Of a stretch of DNA of 64,000 nt, positions 20,554-32,608 are shown piece after piece. Source of the stretch: Trametes villosa (taxonomy: Eukaryota > Basidiomycota > Agaricomycetes > Polyporales > Polyporaceae); NCBI GenBank assembly GCA_002964805.2, contig PUDQ02000001.1, forward strand, positions 6,162,001 to 6,226,000, written 5' to 3'. Each line of letters starts with the position of its first letter. Within the stretch, counting starts at the first letter, position 1. The notes beneath the pieces were generated by a model. That model worked only from the letters and a program-made list of their open reading frames with translations, had not been told where the DNA came from and did not search any database. The translations under genes and the position numbers were made by a program.

Positions 20554-22829
20554 TCATTGCGACGCAGCGCCAAAGGTCTCGCCGTGCGTATCAAGCAGGT
20601 ACTTGATAAACACCGTCCAGCGACGCTCAAGCGCGGCGAACGCGTGCTGCTTCTCCGCGTCGTCGAGGCTCGAGAACTAAATCGGCGAGCATGCCCAGCA
20701 GACGTTAGGCCGGCTGTTCACGGTAGCGAGGGACCATAAAAAGGGGGACGTACCGTGATACTGTCCCATACGAACTGGCGCAGCGTGGCGAGGGTGCTGA
20801 CCTCGCTCGCCACGAAGACCTATAAGACGATTTGGACCAGAATCAGCCGCCAGAAGAGAGGTTACGGGCGCGAACGAACGAACCTGGAAGAAGTCAAACG
20901 AGAGTCCCATGTTTCCGAATGCGGAGGGGTCGTCTGAGCACAGGGCGACGTGCACACCGTGGTTGAGGATCGCAGGGAGCGGGTGCATGGGCATGGACCC
21001 GGTCAGGCGCTACCGCACGCCCGGGGTCAGCCAATGACACCAACGCGCCCGCGAAGCAGGGAGACGAACTAGGACTTCGTTCCTATCGAAAACGGGGGAC
21101 GATCAGTATTTTACCTACGGAGCGGGTGATGAGGCACAACGCACGAGATGGGGCATATCTCGATGCAGATGCCCTTCTCTCTGCAGATCTCCATCAGCCG
21201 AGGGTGCTTCGCAATCGAGAACCTATCCCGGACGTAGTCAGAACAAGCGTCTCTCCCAGCGGACCGAGTTGACTTACCCGTGCCCAATGCGCTTCGTGCC
21301 CATTAGGATCGCGTCGTACAGGTTCACGTCCGCCGGACCGCCGTCCGTGATCGTCTCGCCCGCGTGGAACATGAACGGAACGTGCACGCCGAGCTCCTTC
21401 TGCCGCTCGACGAACTGCAGTAGCGGCTCTGCGTAGTATATGAGCGGCTTGAGCGAGTCCTCGTGCCCCACGAGGTCAAAGCCAGCGACGAGGTGCGGGA
21501 ACTCCTGCTTGAGCGCGAGGCAGTCCTCTAGGTACCACTCGAGCTCCTCGCAGGAGACCGAGCGGAGCGTCGAGTAGATGATCTGTGGAGCCCGCGACGG
21601 TCAGTGCACTGGAATATGCTGTATGCGTCCTAGGAAGTAAGAGCATCACTTTCGAGCCGACGAACTCGTCTTCGCGACCTTGTTGTTTAAGCTCGGCCTT
21701 TACTTCATCGAGGACACGCTCGTATATTTGGAACCAGACGCGGTGCGGGACGTTCTCTTCCCCATCCTCTCCGACCATGTGCCTAGGTATCCGACTCTTG
21801 TCAAACGACTGCCGCACAATACACAGGGCGACTTACTTAAACCAAAACAGAATGCGCGGCTCGACGTACGAGATGCCGTCCGCGATCGAGGAGAGCAGGA
21901 ACTCGCGAACATATTGCGTCCATATGGGCACGAAACGAATCAGTCCCTGCATCGATCAGCTCGCTTTTGGTAATCGCAGGCGGTATGAGAGACCCTACAT
22001 CAGAGACCAGGAAGGTGCTTTCGAACTTCTCCCAAATCTATGCGCACAGCACTGTCAAAATCACAATATGCGGGTCACCAGCTGCGGTTCTCACCTTCGC
22101 CGTAGTGTTATGAGTTCCGTACGCTTCAGAGGGATCGATCATGAGAGCGTCAATGACCCAGCGGTCGAAGCCGTTGGGTCCGCCTAGCTCGGCGCTGAAG
22201 TTGCTACGCGCGTTCTGGATGGGCACCCACGTGTTCGGCAAGTACGCAGTGGTGGTGATGCTCGCGGTCGTTGTCCACTTGTTCTTGGGTAGCGCCAGGA
22301 ATTCGGGGAGAATGGTCCTAAGAGTGCTCGCGCTCAGTGAGCCCGATGCGAAGCGGACGTGCATAGCCGGTTGCTCGAGAGCGAGGCGTAGTAGGACATC
22401 GGCGCGAACAGTAGAGTCGAGATGCGCGTGTAGAAGACCACCTTTGGGCATCTGAAAAAGATGAGTTGTGCGAGGTATACTCCAGTGCGGCTTGGGTGCT
22501 CGCCTTGCTGAGAATCTTGAAGAGCTGTGTTCCGACAATTGTCTCTCGGGCTAGTAGATAATAAGGTCGTTAGTGTGTGATGTTTTGATTTTCGAACCAA
22601 ACTGACCTGTAAGGAACTCCATGCCGGGAAACATCTGCTGAGGCCCGTGTACATGTTTGACCGGCAGTTTTCCATTCCATACAGAACGATCCTCGTAAGT
22701 GCGTACGTTGCGCAGAATCTGGTCTGCCCTCTGTTCATCAGACGATAGATTCCTTGCAGACGCGCAGTCAGGACGTAAAGCCCTATCCTGCGCAATTAGC
22801 TCATCGCGTCTCTTCAGGTAAGCTTCCAT
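20554..22829 (-). CDS. Adenosine deaminase, ADGF/ADA2 type, copy 1
   Basis: Twelve exons starting MEAYLKRRDELIAQDRALRP. Family and catalytic signatures appear in order: MPKGGLLHAHLD (metal-binding His-x-His), MFHAGET (general-acid Glu region), LMGTKRIGHG (metal His), CPIS-NEVL-RLTG and ALCSDDPSAFG (metal Asp region). These are the signatures of CECR1/ADGF adenosine deaminases, which convert adenosine to inosine. No signal peptide is visible, so the enzyme may be intracellular, unlike animal ADA2. NEVL is encoded by a 13-nt exon (21070-21082). The intron after exon 2 starts GC (22503-22502), a GC-AG intron, where copy 2 has GT. Without the tiny exon the conserved CPISNE motif is broken. Confidence 0.9.
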
Positions 22830-23248
22830 GGTGTACGCAGAATTGGAGTAGAATGCTTGGAGAGGGAGAAGATGAATTTGAGGATCTAAGGAACGTCCAT
22901 GATGTACTTGATGAAAAAGGCGCTCCGGACAACGCCGAGGCCCCCGAGGCAAGTTGGGCAGAATAAGCGCCCGTTCCCTTCAGTTTTCCCGTCGTAGCGC
23001 TTATCCTTGGCTTATCCGTCCAGACTCCAACCGAGATGACCGCACTACAGCTCTCATCCGCTCTGGCCACCTTCTTCACCACTAGTAGCTCGGATTGATG
23101 TACTGCGGAGAGCACTGAAGACGCTGTGGCCAGGTTAGAAGGAAACTGAGTATATTTGGACTCTATACACGACATAACAGACAAGGACGCTTTCCTATAT
23201 TACATTGTCAGACCCCAATGGGAAGATGGTCGCAAAATGGCCGTTGCC
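22830..23248. other. Intergenic region
   Basis: Promoter of ADGF copy 1 and 3' flank of the four-helix gene. Nothing else seen. Confidence 0.5.
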
Positions 23249-26199
23249 TCAGTATACATTAGAGCATTCCGACTGCCTGTTGTAACAGAGGTTAGAAATT
23301 GCTTAGACTTGCGATGAAAGCCTTGCATACCCGTCGCGAGTGGGCAGACGGTCCGAGTCCTGGAGAGTCTTAATAGCTAGCAAATCGTCCTCCGTGAGCT
23401 CTCTGCACAGCGTATGCATTCTACCACAATGTTCTAATGTCAGTACTAAAGCGCTCGCAGTGAGGTGACGTTGAGATCAATCTGGCACGTACTTCGTCTG
23501 GGTGATAAATATGAGGCCACCGAGGGCCTGTGTCCACGTTGCCAGTGGGACAGAGCAGCCCTGCCCGAGGTATTCGAAGCGCGGTGTGGGGTCGAAGATG
23601 AGGTCGACGGGGATGGATGTGGGATTTTTCTCTGATGACCAGAAGCCGTACGGGATGGAGAGGTTATGAGGAGCGCTCTGGTCGCGATGATCGGGTTGGC
23701 TATAGAGGAAGAACCAGAGGGGATTGAGCATTCGCTCTATAGCGCATGGGGAAAAGTATGCAGTAGTCTCCGTGAAGTACTGATGCACAGTAGCTAAGCA
23801 CCCATGATTAGCAAAACGAACACGGACATATACAACAGACATACCGATGCCTATCGGTCTGTAACCCACTGTGCTAGACAGCGACGGTGCCGAACGGACC
23901 GTTCTCGACACGATATCGAGGTTGCCTTGCATACTCAGAAGTTGTTGGAAGAGGAGTGTCGTGCCTACAGGCAAGCGAGAAAACTGATATCTATGCGAGA
24001 AGGCTCAGTGTTATCGATCAAGACGATGAGCAGCCCAGACTTCGCTCTGACCTCTTCCACTTCGTCCGACTCATGCCCAGCTCGACATCGATGCACATCT
24101 CGCCAATGTCCTGGTCAGGGACGTCGAGCCGCCGGGCCATACGTAGCTTCTTGTCTATAATGGGATCGTCGCTGTCTTCATGGGCGGGCTCAGACGCCGC
24201 GGACGCTTGTGGCAGTTTGCTATCTTGTCGCGGAACTGTGAGCGGGTACAGATTAAAGGCTACCGCGGCGTCGAGCCCGACATCCCGTGTAGACAGGGCT
24301 GCCCAACCGCCGACCTCGGGGTTGCATCCTACCCATACCCCGAGCGCGTACCAAGGGCAATCAAGGGCGGATTGCCAGAAGCGCCATGCATTGGCACCAG
24401 CAGGCAGCAGGTTGTCACGCCCAAAATGCGATAGAAGTCGGGACAGCCAAGAACGCGCCACAGCATCTGCGTTGGCTTGGGCACTGACACGAAAATCTAG
24501 AGAAAACTTCAGTAGTCACGTCTAGAGTTCTGTGAGTGAAGTGGCCTACCGCCGACTTGATGTATTCTGTCCGCCTGCGTAGCGGCGACCGTCATTCGGG
24601 ACTACAGTACATGCATTCATGTCATTACCTGTTGCAAGTGGAGTATCCTGAGGGCCAGAACTCACGTCCCCGCCATTTGGTATGCCGTCACCAGACCGGT
24701 ATGCTGGAGCCCACTTTACACGTCCTCCGTGTCGGCGATCGATGACCATTTCACCCGGCCCGAAGGCGTAATCCGACTCGTAGTCCTGAGAATACACGAG
24801 TGAGCGGTCGAGAGCTAGATCTAGTGTAAGCATATAATATTACGCTTACCCTGTAGTACCCCGTCAACGCCAGCAAGTGATGCAGACCGAGCAGCTCTAG
24901 GTGATCAACGACCACCTGCCAACTGGCGGTGAGGACCATCGCAATTGCGAGGATAATGATCTGACTGAAGCAACATACACAAATATCTACCATCTAAGAT
25001 ATTCATATAAGCTGCCTGGGCGCTGTAGCCATAGGTAGAATACGCACCACTTGAATACGCAGCCGCAGCTTGCTGAGGCCTTGTAGTGAGTTTAGGTATT
25101 CCTCGAAAGGGGTATAGTCTACATTCAAGTAGTTCAGTACTCAGAATGGACGTGGAGAAAGCAGCGTACCCTCGGTAACAAGGAACGAAGCCGCGGTCAG
25201 ATCCCCCGGGCGAGAGTACCCCAGCACCGCTAGAATGCACGGAGCACTGAATATGTCAGGTTCAGTGTGAGTCAAGGGTGCGCAGGACTTCCACTCTCAC
25301 TAGGCTTTTTTTGCGAGCTCGACAGCCTCCACAAAGCGGCAATCGTCACGACTGGGGAAAGTGTGTACGACGACTTGCGTGCCCGAGAGCACACCTTCCA
25401 TAAGGCAGCGCCGTGATGCAAGAGACGATCGCTTACAGCGCCGTCGTATGTCACACTATCTTTGAGGCGCTGGGCCAAGTCCAGCACGTTGTGCCGAATA
25501 CCCCTCGTCTCCCTGATGAGAGTATCCCCGACGTTGGCAGAGTCCTCGACGTGCCGCAGGAGTCGTACGTTTGCTGCGACTACCACCTCCATCGTTTGTT
25601 CATTGCTGATGCCGGTCCTTACCTGGACACCATCTCATGGTCAACGGAGTCGTTGCGAAATGTGCGGCTTGCGCACCATGAACATCATCATGACATCTTC
25701 TAGTTGAACTTTGAGTCTTTCAACCTCTTTGGCAATTTTCCCCTGCCGTAGTAGAAACTTTAGGATCTTCGTCTTGTGACGTCGTATCATGAGGTTCTCG
25801 ATCTCGGTCAATGTGCTGCATGCCGCAAGAATAGGATATCAGGCCTGCACGCAAAGTTGAGCTGAAAAGAAACATACCAGAGTAGACGATGAACGCGTTC
25901 CTTGGTCGCAATCGACTGCATATCGCTATCGCACTCCTTCAGCTGGTCATAGATCCCCAAGGAGAAGCAGGCCGCTCGTTCAGCGAGCGTTCGACAGCCG
26001 TCTCGGGTGTCCTTGATTTCCTGAGAGATACCGTGAGGACTGAGTCATTGAACACATAGGGGTTGGACGTGCGTACTTTGGCTTTCCCGGCAATGCTATG
26101 AGCGACTTCGAGCGCGGCGCTCAGCCCCGGAACGGGAATCTCGGATGCTACCTTTTTGGCGACGTCCAGCAGCGGGAGAAGAGAGTCAGCGGATGTCAT
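23249..26199 (-). pseudogene. MLKL-like four-helix / pseudokinase-like gene, copy 1, probably decayed
   Basis: Paralog of the gene at 60288-63586. The N-terminus (LDVAKKVASEIPVPGLSAAL...) and the following helices look like the MLKL/HeLo-like four-helix bundle found at the front of fungal cell-death and NLR proteins. Then come a kinase N-lobe-like stretch (LSGTQVVVHTFPSRDD, ILAVLGYSRPGD) and a family-specific C-terminal half (CDPWYALGV-type and NPLWFFLYSQPDHRDQ). Two breaks appear against the paralog. Near 25420 about 50 residues are missing and no splice restores the frame. Near 25000 the exon after LRLRIQ cannot join the next in phase. Either it is a pseudogene, or the 3' half is read separately from ATG at 25402. 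The acidic C-terminal tail is absent. Confidence 0.6.
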
Positions 26200-26663
26200 C
26201 CCAAGAGCTCAAATTCAAGCGTCGGCGGGCGATAGGAAATGGGTATCCAAACGCGTGCTGGGGACGGCTCGCAGGTTGAGGGGGAGGAGAGAGAGAATCT
26301 GAGGGCACTTTGGGCGCCGAACCTCAAGCCACTGCATGGGTACTTATGCTCCTAGGAACCCTGTATACGCCTTCAAAAGGCTGTGGTATAGGCTTTCATG
26401 TGGTACAACAGCCGTGAGAGGTGTCATGGGGAAGACCTGCGGCGCTACACCACTAAGTGTCCTGAGTGGCGGGCCCGGCGGTCCTGGTGGCTCGGACCTG
26501 CCAGTATTTTCCGGGTAAGACTCCATGTGAAGCGAGATGGCTGCTGCGTTCAATAGCACAATGAGTGGTACACGGGTTTGTGCTCCTACGCTTCCCGAGG
26601 AGGTACGATGAAGATGTGGATCTCTGGGGTCAGTACTGACCCCAGAGCGTGAGCAAGACCTCA
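26200..26663. other. Divergent intergenic region
   Basis: Separates the four-helix gene (minus) from the five-exon small gene (plus). Contains the perfect palindrome at 26622-26647, listed separately. Confidence 0.5.
26622..26647. repeat. Perfect 26-bp palindrome just upstream of a start codon
   Basis: CTCTGGGGTCAGT is followed directly by its exact reverse complement, with no spacer. It ends 16 bp before the ATG at 26664. It could be a dimer-binding site or, if transcribed, a 13-bp hairpin in the 5' leader. Confidence 0.85.
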
Positions 26664-27204
26664 ATGACCGTTCGGTAATCCGTCCCTTGATCTACGCTTA
26701 AGGATAGTGCACACTGAAACGAAACTCCAGGAACCTCGCGGCTGCAGCATACATAAGAGAACATCCCAAGGCGACGACCGCCGAGTTCTCCACCCATTGG
26801 GAGAATCTCGACGACGACCAGTGCATTGTGAGTCTCCCTGCCCCGTAGTAGTGAGACCTGCGCCTGCGTGCTGATACCGCTTGAAATCGCGTCTAGACGA
26901 ACGAGGCGAGGTATTAGTGCATGTAAGTACTAGTGCGCGCACCCTTCCTAACCATAGTGCAAGGTACCGGTTCGGCCTCGCGCACGCGCTCTCGAGCCCG
27001 GGAGTATCTGCGGAAGGTATTGTCAGCGCATACATTGCCGCGTCCGAAGATGCCAAAAAGGTATCAACAGCAGTAGTACCGCTGCAACACTTCCATGCCT
27101 GTTTGCTCACCATCTTACAGGCCTTCCGGGACGCCGCCTTAGCCGAGATCACGGCTGCAAAAGCTAAGAAGACCCGCGCCAAGGGCAAACAGGTCGCGAC
27201 TTAG
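26664..27204 (+). CDS. Small five-exon protein, unrecognised
   Basis: Exons 26664-26674 (11 nt), 26731-26827, 26897-26910 (14 nt), 26958-27060 and 27121-27204 sum to 309 nt, 102 residues. It starts MTVRNLAAAAYIREHPKATT, continues through ARYRFGLAHALSSPGVSAEG and ends in a basic tail AKAKKTRAKGKQVAT. All introns are GT-AG and 35-69 nt, and the phases work only with the two tiny exons. The protein is helical, rich in Ala, with no signal peptide or membrane segment; the Lys/Arg tail could bind nucleic acid. I do not recognise the family. The clean phase agreement argues that it is real. Confidence 0.6.
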
Positions 27205-28705
27205 CGCGTCGGAGTCGCACTCCACGCACCACTGGCGACTGTCTCCTCGGACTCTCTGTGGCGACAACTCTCCCTCGGATTTGATTCTAGACTTCGATTT
27301 CTTGGTCCTTTCACTCTGGCAGCGCGGACGGTGGCACTCTCGACGGCAGCAGAACACGGGCGGGCGAAGATGGACTAGCGGTGATACGGGGCCCGGACGG
27401 GCGAGGACGCGGACGGGCGAACGGACGCAGATGCAGGCGGGCGGGCGAGGCTGCGGGCAGGCGGATGCGAGCGGGTGGACGAGACTGAGCATGAAGACGT
27501 TGTACCAAGGTGAGTAGTCGGATGGCGGAGGGAAGGCGGAAGGACGGCGCAGGTGCTCGCACGCGACCCCCGGCGTTGCGACGAGCCGTGCAACAAGACA
27601 CGCGCGCACGGACTGCGGGATCGGCGCGCGGACTGCGGGATCTCTGGGCGGCCTCGCTGCGACGAGGAGTAGGGCGCGGGCGTGCTGGTTTGTGGTGCGC
27701 GGCGCGGGACGGGGACGACGCGAATCCGATGCGCGCGACGAGCGCGGTTTGTACCCATGACTGTCATATACAATATGTTGGCATCGTCCGAGGACGATAT
27801 TTCATTCCCAGTTCCCGAGAGACGACATGAGACGAATGAGCAATATGGGATAGTATACGAAGAATATGCTGCAGCACATGGCGACAGACTCGGCCACTTG
27901 AAAATCGTGCCCTGTCGTGTAAGTGTTCCCACCTGATGCTCCCATCGACTGGCCATATTTTCGGTCGATGGCGGTCGAAGCGCCCATACGCGTTTCTCAC
28001 CGGGGGTCAGTGAGGGGCCAGAGAAAGTTGAACGCCAGTCACACACCGGGGGTCCGATGTCAACGCGGACGAACGAGGTATGGCCGACAGACGCCCGTTT
28101 CACCTATGATCAGTACTATCAGTGCCAATCGGAAGCGCCCTCCCCAACACCGCTAATTTAAAGGTTACCCTTTGTCGTATTTAAACGTGCCGCAACATCT
28201 GTATTGACCCAAACCTCTTCGGTCTTTCTCTCGGTGTTTGGGCTCTGCGATACACACATACCCTCTCTCTCTTGAACTGGGCCTCTCACTATGGTCTGAG
28301 CTCCTTTACAGCACTTTGAGAAGAGTCGCCACCGCGTCATTGCGAAGCTGCGGATCTATGACTGAGCTGACACTAGTGTATGCCCGTGATCCCACCTTAG
28401 ACCTTACGTCCCAGCACCCTTGAAGCCTGAAAGCTTGAACATCGGAACTGGACAGACTTACGCGCAAATCAACTTGCCACGGGCTAAGCGTGCTGGATCC
28501 ATCGCTAGTTTGGCGTGCGCTCTGTTGTCAGTACGGTCCATCGCGCCGGACATGCCCTTCTCACGCAGAAACGAAGTCGACAACGTTGCCTGGTCCGGCT
28601 CGCCGCAGCTATATACAGGCGGACACTGCGTGTTCTAGGTGTTCAAAACCTGACGCGACGCTCCTAGCCTTGGCCCTCCCTGTCGCTCCGAATCCTACTA
28701 CTACT
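27205..28705. other. Gene-poor region
   Basis: 1.5 kb with long antisense open frames that are GC-rich and low-complexity. CACCGGGGGTC occurs twice (around 27996 and 28046). A possible upstream exon of the next gene around 28550-28636 could not be joined. Confidence 0.45.
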
Positions 28706-30798
28706 ATGCCCGTTAGATGCTTTCAGTGCAAGGCCCCTTTGTTCGGTCGGGGGACAGGCTCCTGCCATGCAAAGGCGACCGGGCATGTCTGGGAACCGGG
28801 GTACTACTGTCATATCTGCGAGCGCACATTCTCCTCTTATGGGGCGTGTCTTCGGCACGGGAAAACCTGTCGCTCAAGTGCTAGTCGTACCCCTTCGCCT
28901 TCGGCTGTCGACGCAGGCGTACCAATCACGTCCGCAGAACCGAGCCCCATCTGCGAAAAAAAGACACCGATCTCGGAGATTCTGTCTTGTCCGGTGTGTG
29001 GTGAGCACTTCGGGATCGTGGAGACTCTGGATCAGGTACGTGCTCGCGATGCATTGGTGTGCTTGATTTGACGTGTTATGCCGCTGTAGCACCGCCGGGA
29101 GCACAACGCTGTTGGTCAGACCCCCCTTCCTGTACAGCCCAAGGTGGGCTGTATCTCATGTATATCGCAGTGACCGAGGGTGCTCACGGTTTCTTTGCTC
29201 CTTCTAGAGCGCATCCATCAAGTTCGCGTGCAGTACCTGCAAGCTTGAGTTCACGAGCAACCTAGCCCTTACGCACGTTAGTCGGCTGCCTTTCATTGCA
29301 CCTACGTATTCAACTAATCGATCTACGGTAGCACACTGCCTCCGCTAGCCCGTGCAGAACATGTCAGGCCTGCATCCCGCATGACATGATGACCTTACAA
29401 GACCATTATCGGATGTCGAGGAAGCACCCGATGCCATGCCCCTGGTGCAATCTCGGGTTCGATAGTTTCGACGAACTGGCCCCGGTAGGTCGGCTTCCCG
29501 CATCTGTGCGTACATGCGCTGAACATCTTGCAGCATTACAGTACATGCATGCCTGGCGCCGTCAAGCTGAAGGACGAACACGCCCCAGAACGCATCGATG
29601 ATGTATCAACCGCGTCCGGTAGCGAGGTAACATAGCTTCCACTTTCCGAGATTTCGCGGTATTGACACACTACTTATAGCTTGCTAGCAACGACATCACT
29701 GAGCCCGTGGATACAACGAGGCCGTCGGTAGAACCCGCCGCGCCGCAGCCGCAGTACTCTGCGTCCTCGCACCCCGTCAAGGACCCACCATCGGCGACAG
29801 ACCACCAACATTCCGACGTCCTGGGAGACGCTATCGAAGAAGGCGCGCGTCATGCTGAAGTACCCTCTGGCGATCCCCTTCCGACTCCTTCGGCGACAGC
29901 ATACCCAGGGCTCTCCGCCGCCTTCCTAGATGTTCTCCGAGCGCCCCTCCCTAGCGATACCAACCATCTCCACTGCTCTGCGGGCGTCCCCGTGCCCGGT
30001 GACGGCGCGATCGAGTACGATGGGTTCACGGACGACGCCGACCGGTCGTCCGTGATCGCCAAGGCCGCGCTAGACCTCATATCGCAGCGGTACGGAGGGG
30101 GCGCAGCGGAACGTGTGCTGCGGGCCATGCAGGAGCTGGGCGGCGCTATAGCCGAAGAGCGCGGTGAACGCGAAGGGGTGGAGTCGCTGCTGCGGGGAAC
30201 CTCTAAGCTCGAGGTCCCAGAGACGCCCTTGATCGAGGTGGCGGAGAGCTGCAGCAGCCCGTCTAGCATTGTGCAGCGCTTCGTCGCTACACAGAGAGCT
30301 GCGCTGGAAGCTGAGGTGCTGCTCAACACCGGATTCATCGTATGCATACGGTTAACTCATCAGTGGCACGCACAGGTCGCCAAGAGGAGCACTCCTCAGA
30401 ACGTCAAGCCTTCAGACGCACAGCCAGAAGCTACTACCTCGTCTGCTCGGAAAGCAGATCGCGCTCGAAGGCCGGAAGCGGACAATCGTGAGCTCGCATT
30501 TGGGGAAAGGATCCCAGACATTACCCTCACGTTCACCGCAGCTCCGAAGCGGCCTGCAGCCACCGGAGCGCAGTCCTGGCACTGTCGATCGTGCAAGAAC
30601 GATCCGTGTGTCGATCCAATTGCTACAGTCTGCGGGCACATATTCTGCCGCGAGTGAGTCCTTACTACCCAATAGCCCGGAGCCCTCTCATTGAATTGTC
30701 GCCGTAGGTGCTTCATTCGCGAGCTCCAGACACACGGGGCGTGTCCTGTTTGCGGGAAGATGTTCCTGCTCAGATTGGACGTGGGGGTACGACCGTGA
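28706..30798 (+). CDS. Multi-zinc-finger protein with C-terminal RING, copy 1
   Basis: Starts MPVRCFQCKAPLFGRGTG. The N-terminal half carries Cys/His fingers in series: CHICERTFSSYGACLRHGKTC, a classic C2H2 (CPVCGEHFGIVETLDQHRREH split by an intron at DQ), CSTCKLEFTSNLALTHH, and CPWCNLGFDSFDELAPH. A long Pro/Ala/Ser region follows, with a helix around ERVLRAMQELGGAIAEE. The C-terminus is a RING: CRSCKNDPCVDPIATVCGHI, then FCRECFIRELQTHGACPVCG. RING proteins of this form act as E3 ubiquitin ligases; the fingers would supply the target or DNA contact. Several introns, all short. A shorter relative follows directly (31247-32463). Target and pathway unknown. Confidence 0.78.
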
Positions 30799-31246
30799 GG
30801 CCGAGGTGCTACGGCCAGCACGTGTATCACTACAAACTGCCTAAGCCGCCTGGTAATGAATGCGTATGCTAACTGTACTAGTCCGTTCCTGTCTGGAGCT
30901 AAGACGGTATGGAGCGCTCTGCCCGAGGACTACGCTAACAAAGAGTGCTCATCGCAGCCTATTTGGTGTGCCTACTAGTGCACACGTTACGGTAGTGTAG
31001 TCACTTTGAGTTTTCCACGCGTCGTAGTTCCAAGATGCTTCCCATGGCCGGGCCGGACCCTCTTCTGGCACTTCGTTGGTGCTGCGGTAGCTCAGCCTCT
31101 CCTTATAATGGTACGTGCATGATCCCTCCGTGTCTCCACCACCTTCCCCTCTCACATTCTCATCAGTACTGGGCTTTCGCGTTTCCTTGGGGAACTCACG
31201 CTTGACAGTTATCTGGAGCGCCCCGCCGGCCGAAACGAAGAAAGTT
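30799..31246 (+). other. Spacer between the two zinc-finger/RING genes
   Basis: 448 bp with the 3' flank of copy 1 and the promoter of copy 2. No gene seen. Confidence 0.5.
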
Positions 31247-32463
31247 ATGAAGAAACGATGCAACCAGTGTAAGGTGAAACTTGGGGGACGCAAGGCAGGC
31301 CGCGAGCATGGCGAGGGGACGGGCCACGAGTTCCAGCCGATGGTAGAATGCATAGCATGCGGGGAGACGTTCAACAGACACAAGCAGTGCAGATTTCATC
31401 TCTGCCCCGCGACACTCATGGTACCCGGCCCAGCTCATCTCCCCGCTATCTTGCCTGGCACACTAGTCGGCCGGCTTGCTAGCAGCTTACCGCTAAGCAC
31501 TTCCACCGGTGGCGGTGATGTACCGTTGAATAGCGTTCGTTCTCATGTTCGTATCCGTCGAGTCCTATACTTCGCTGATGAGGGACTGTAGGACACCGAT
31601 CGCGTAAACACTGCTAATCCCAGCCCGCTGCAGGTACGCCTTAGAGGGCCGGGCCCCATACTCGGTATCGTTGCGTACCTGTGACTAAGAAAGCCAACGG
31701 TTTTCCTAGCGCTCCGGCTCGCTACGGCCTATACCCGTTTATAGTCCCGAGCAAGTTCAACCTCAGGGGCCTGAACAGCATGGTGGTACCGCGATAGCTC
31801 ATGTCAGTGAGCCCTTCAAAGATGATGCCGCCGAACATGGCTCGGAGCATCAGCGAGGACCGTCGGTGGAAGAACTCTCGGAAAGCGCGTCGTATCTGAG
31901 GTCGGCCCTCTTCTTACACTGCGGTGGTTTCGCAACTCATCCGAAACCGTTCGTAGGCTTGGTTCCGGAACGAGTGATATAACGGCCCCAACGCTGCAGC
32001 GTACTCCGCTTGTCCCGCTTTCCGTTACCGCCGCAGAGCCGTCCGAAGCGCGTGAGCAGCGGCGGGACCACCCTATCGGGGCCTTGCCAAATGCACCGAG
32101 CCCGGCGTCGGGGGTGGACGAAGAAGTGGAAGCCAGAGGCTCACTGAGTACTAGTTTGTCCTTCCGGCGAACCCTCCGTATTGAAGCAAGGCTCACCCAG
32201 GCGTCTCCAGCCGCAGGTTCTGCTCAAGCGCTTGTGCCACACTGGCATTGCAGGGCCTGCTTTGCGGACTCGTGCGACGAACCGGTAGCGACGCTATGCG
32301 GGCACATCTTTTGCCGCAGGTGCGTAGGATCCGCTTACCACGCGATTCTGAGGCACACCGCTCATCGTCTTTCTGCACCAGTTGTATAATACAGGAGGTC
32401 GCGACCAGGATGGGGTGTCCTGCTTGCAACAAGGTCTTCCTCGTCAAGCTCGACGTGTACTAG
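31247..32463 (+). CDS. Zinc-finger/RING protein, copy 2 (shorter)
   Basis: Starts MKKRCNQCKVKLGGRKAGRE, the same opening as copy 1 (Cys-x2-Cys plus a GxGHxFxP segment), then CIACGETFNRHKQCRFHLC. The middle fingers of copy 1 are missing. After a Ser/Pro linker the C-terminal RING reads CRACFADSCDEPVATLCGHI, then FCRSCIIQEVATRMGCPACN, and ends VFLVKLDVY, matching the copy 1 end. The exon junctions at AG/G near 31908 and AG/T at 32320-32383 work in phase. The junction between the first exon and 31713 is uncertain. Either a shortened paralog or a gene still losing exons; probable E3 ligase by its RING. Confidence 0.68.
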
Positions 32464-32608
32464 GCCAAAGGATCGCATCGCGTTGTAGACAATGTGGGAT
32501 CTTTGGGTTTCGAGTCGACTACTTGAGTATTTTGTTGTACATCATTTCGCGATATGTTGGAATATACGCGCGCTGCATCATTCACAGGGAGCGTGGTGTC
32601 CGAAGATG

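Noticed and set aside
20554..22829. ADGF copy 1 as a pseudogene with a broken frame at the FWFK exon
   Set aside because: An acceptor at CCTAG before HMVGEDGEE gives a normal-size intron in the right phase; copy 2 uses the matching site before YIIGADGE.
27375..28103. 242-codon minus-strand frame
   Set aside because: Arg/Pro/Ser-rich filler, no splice or family support; typical of high-GC noncoding DNA.
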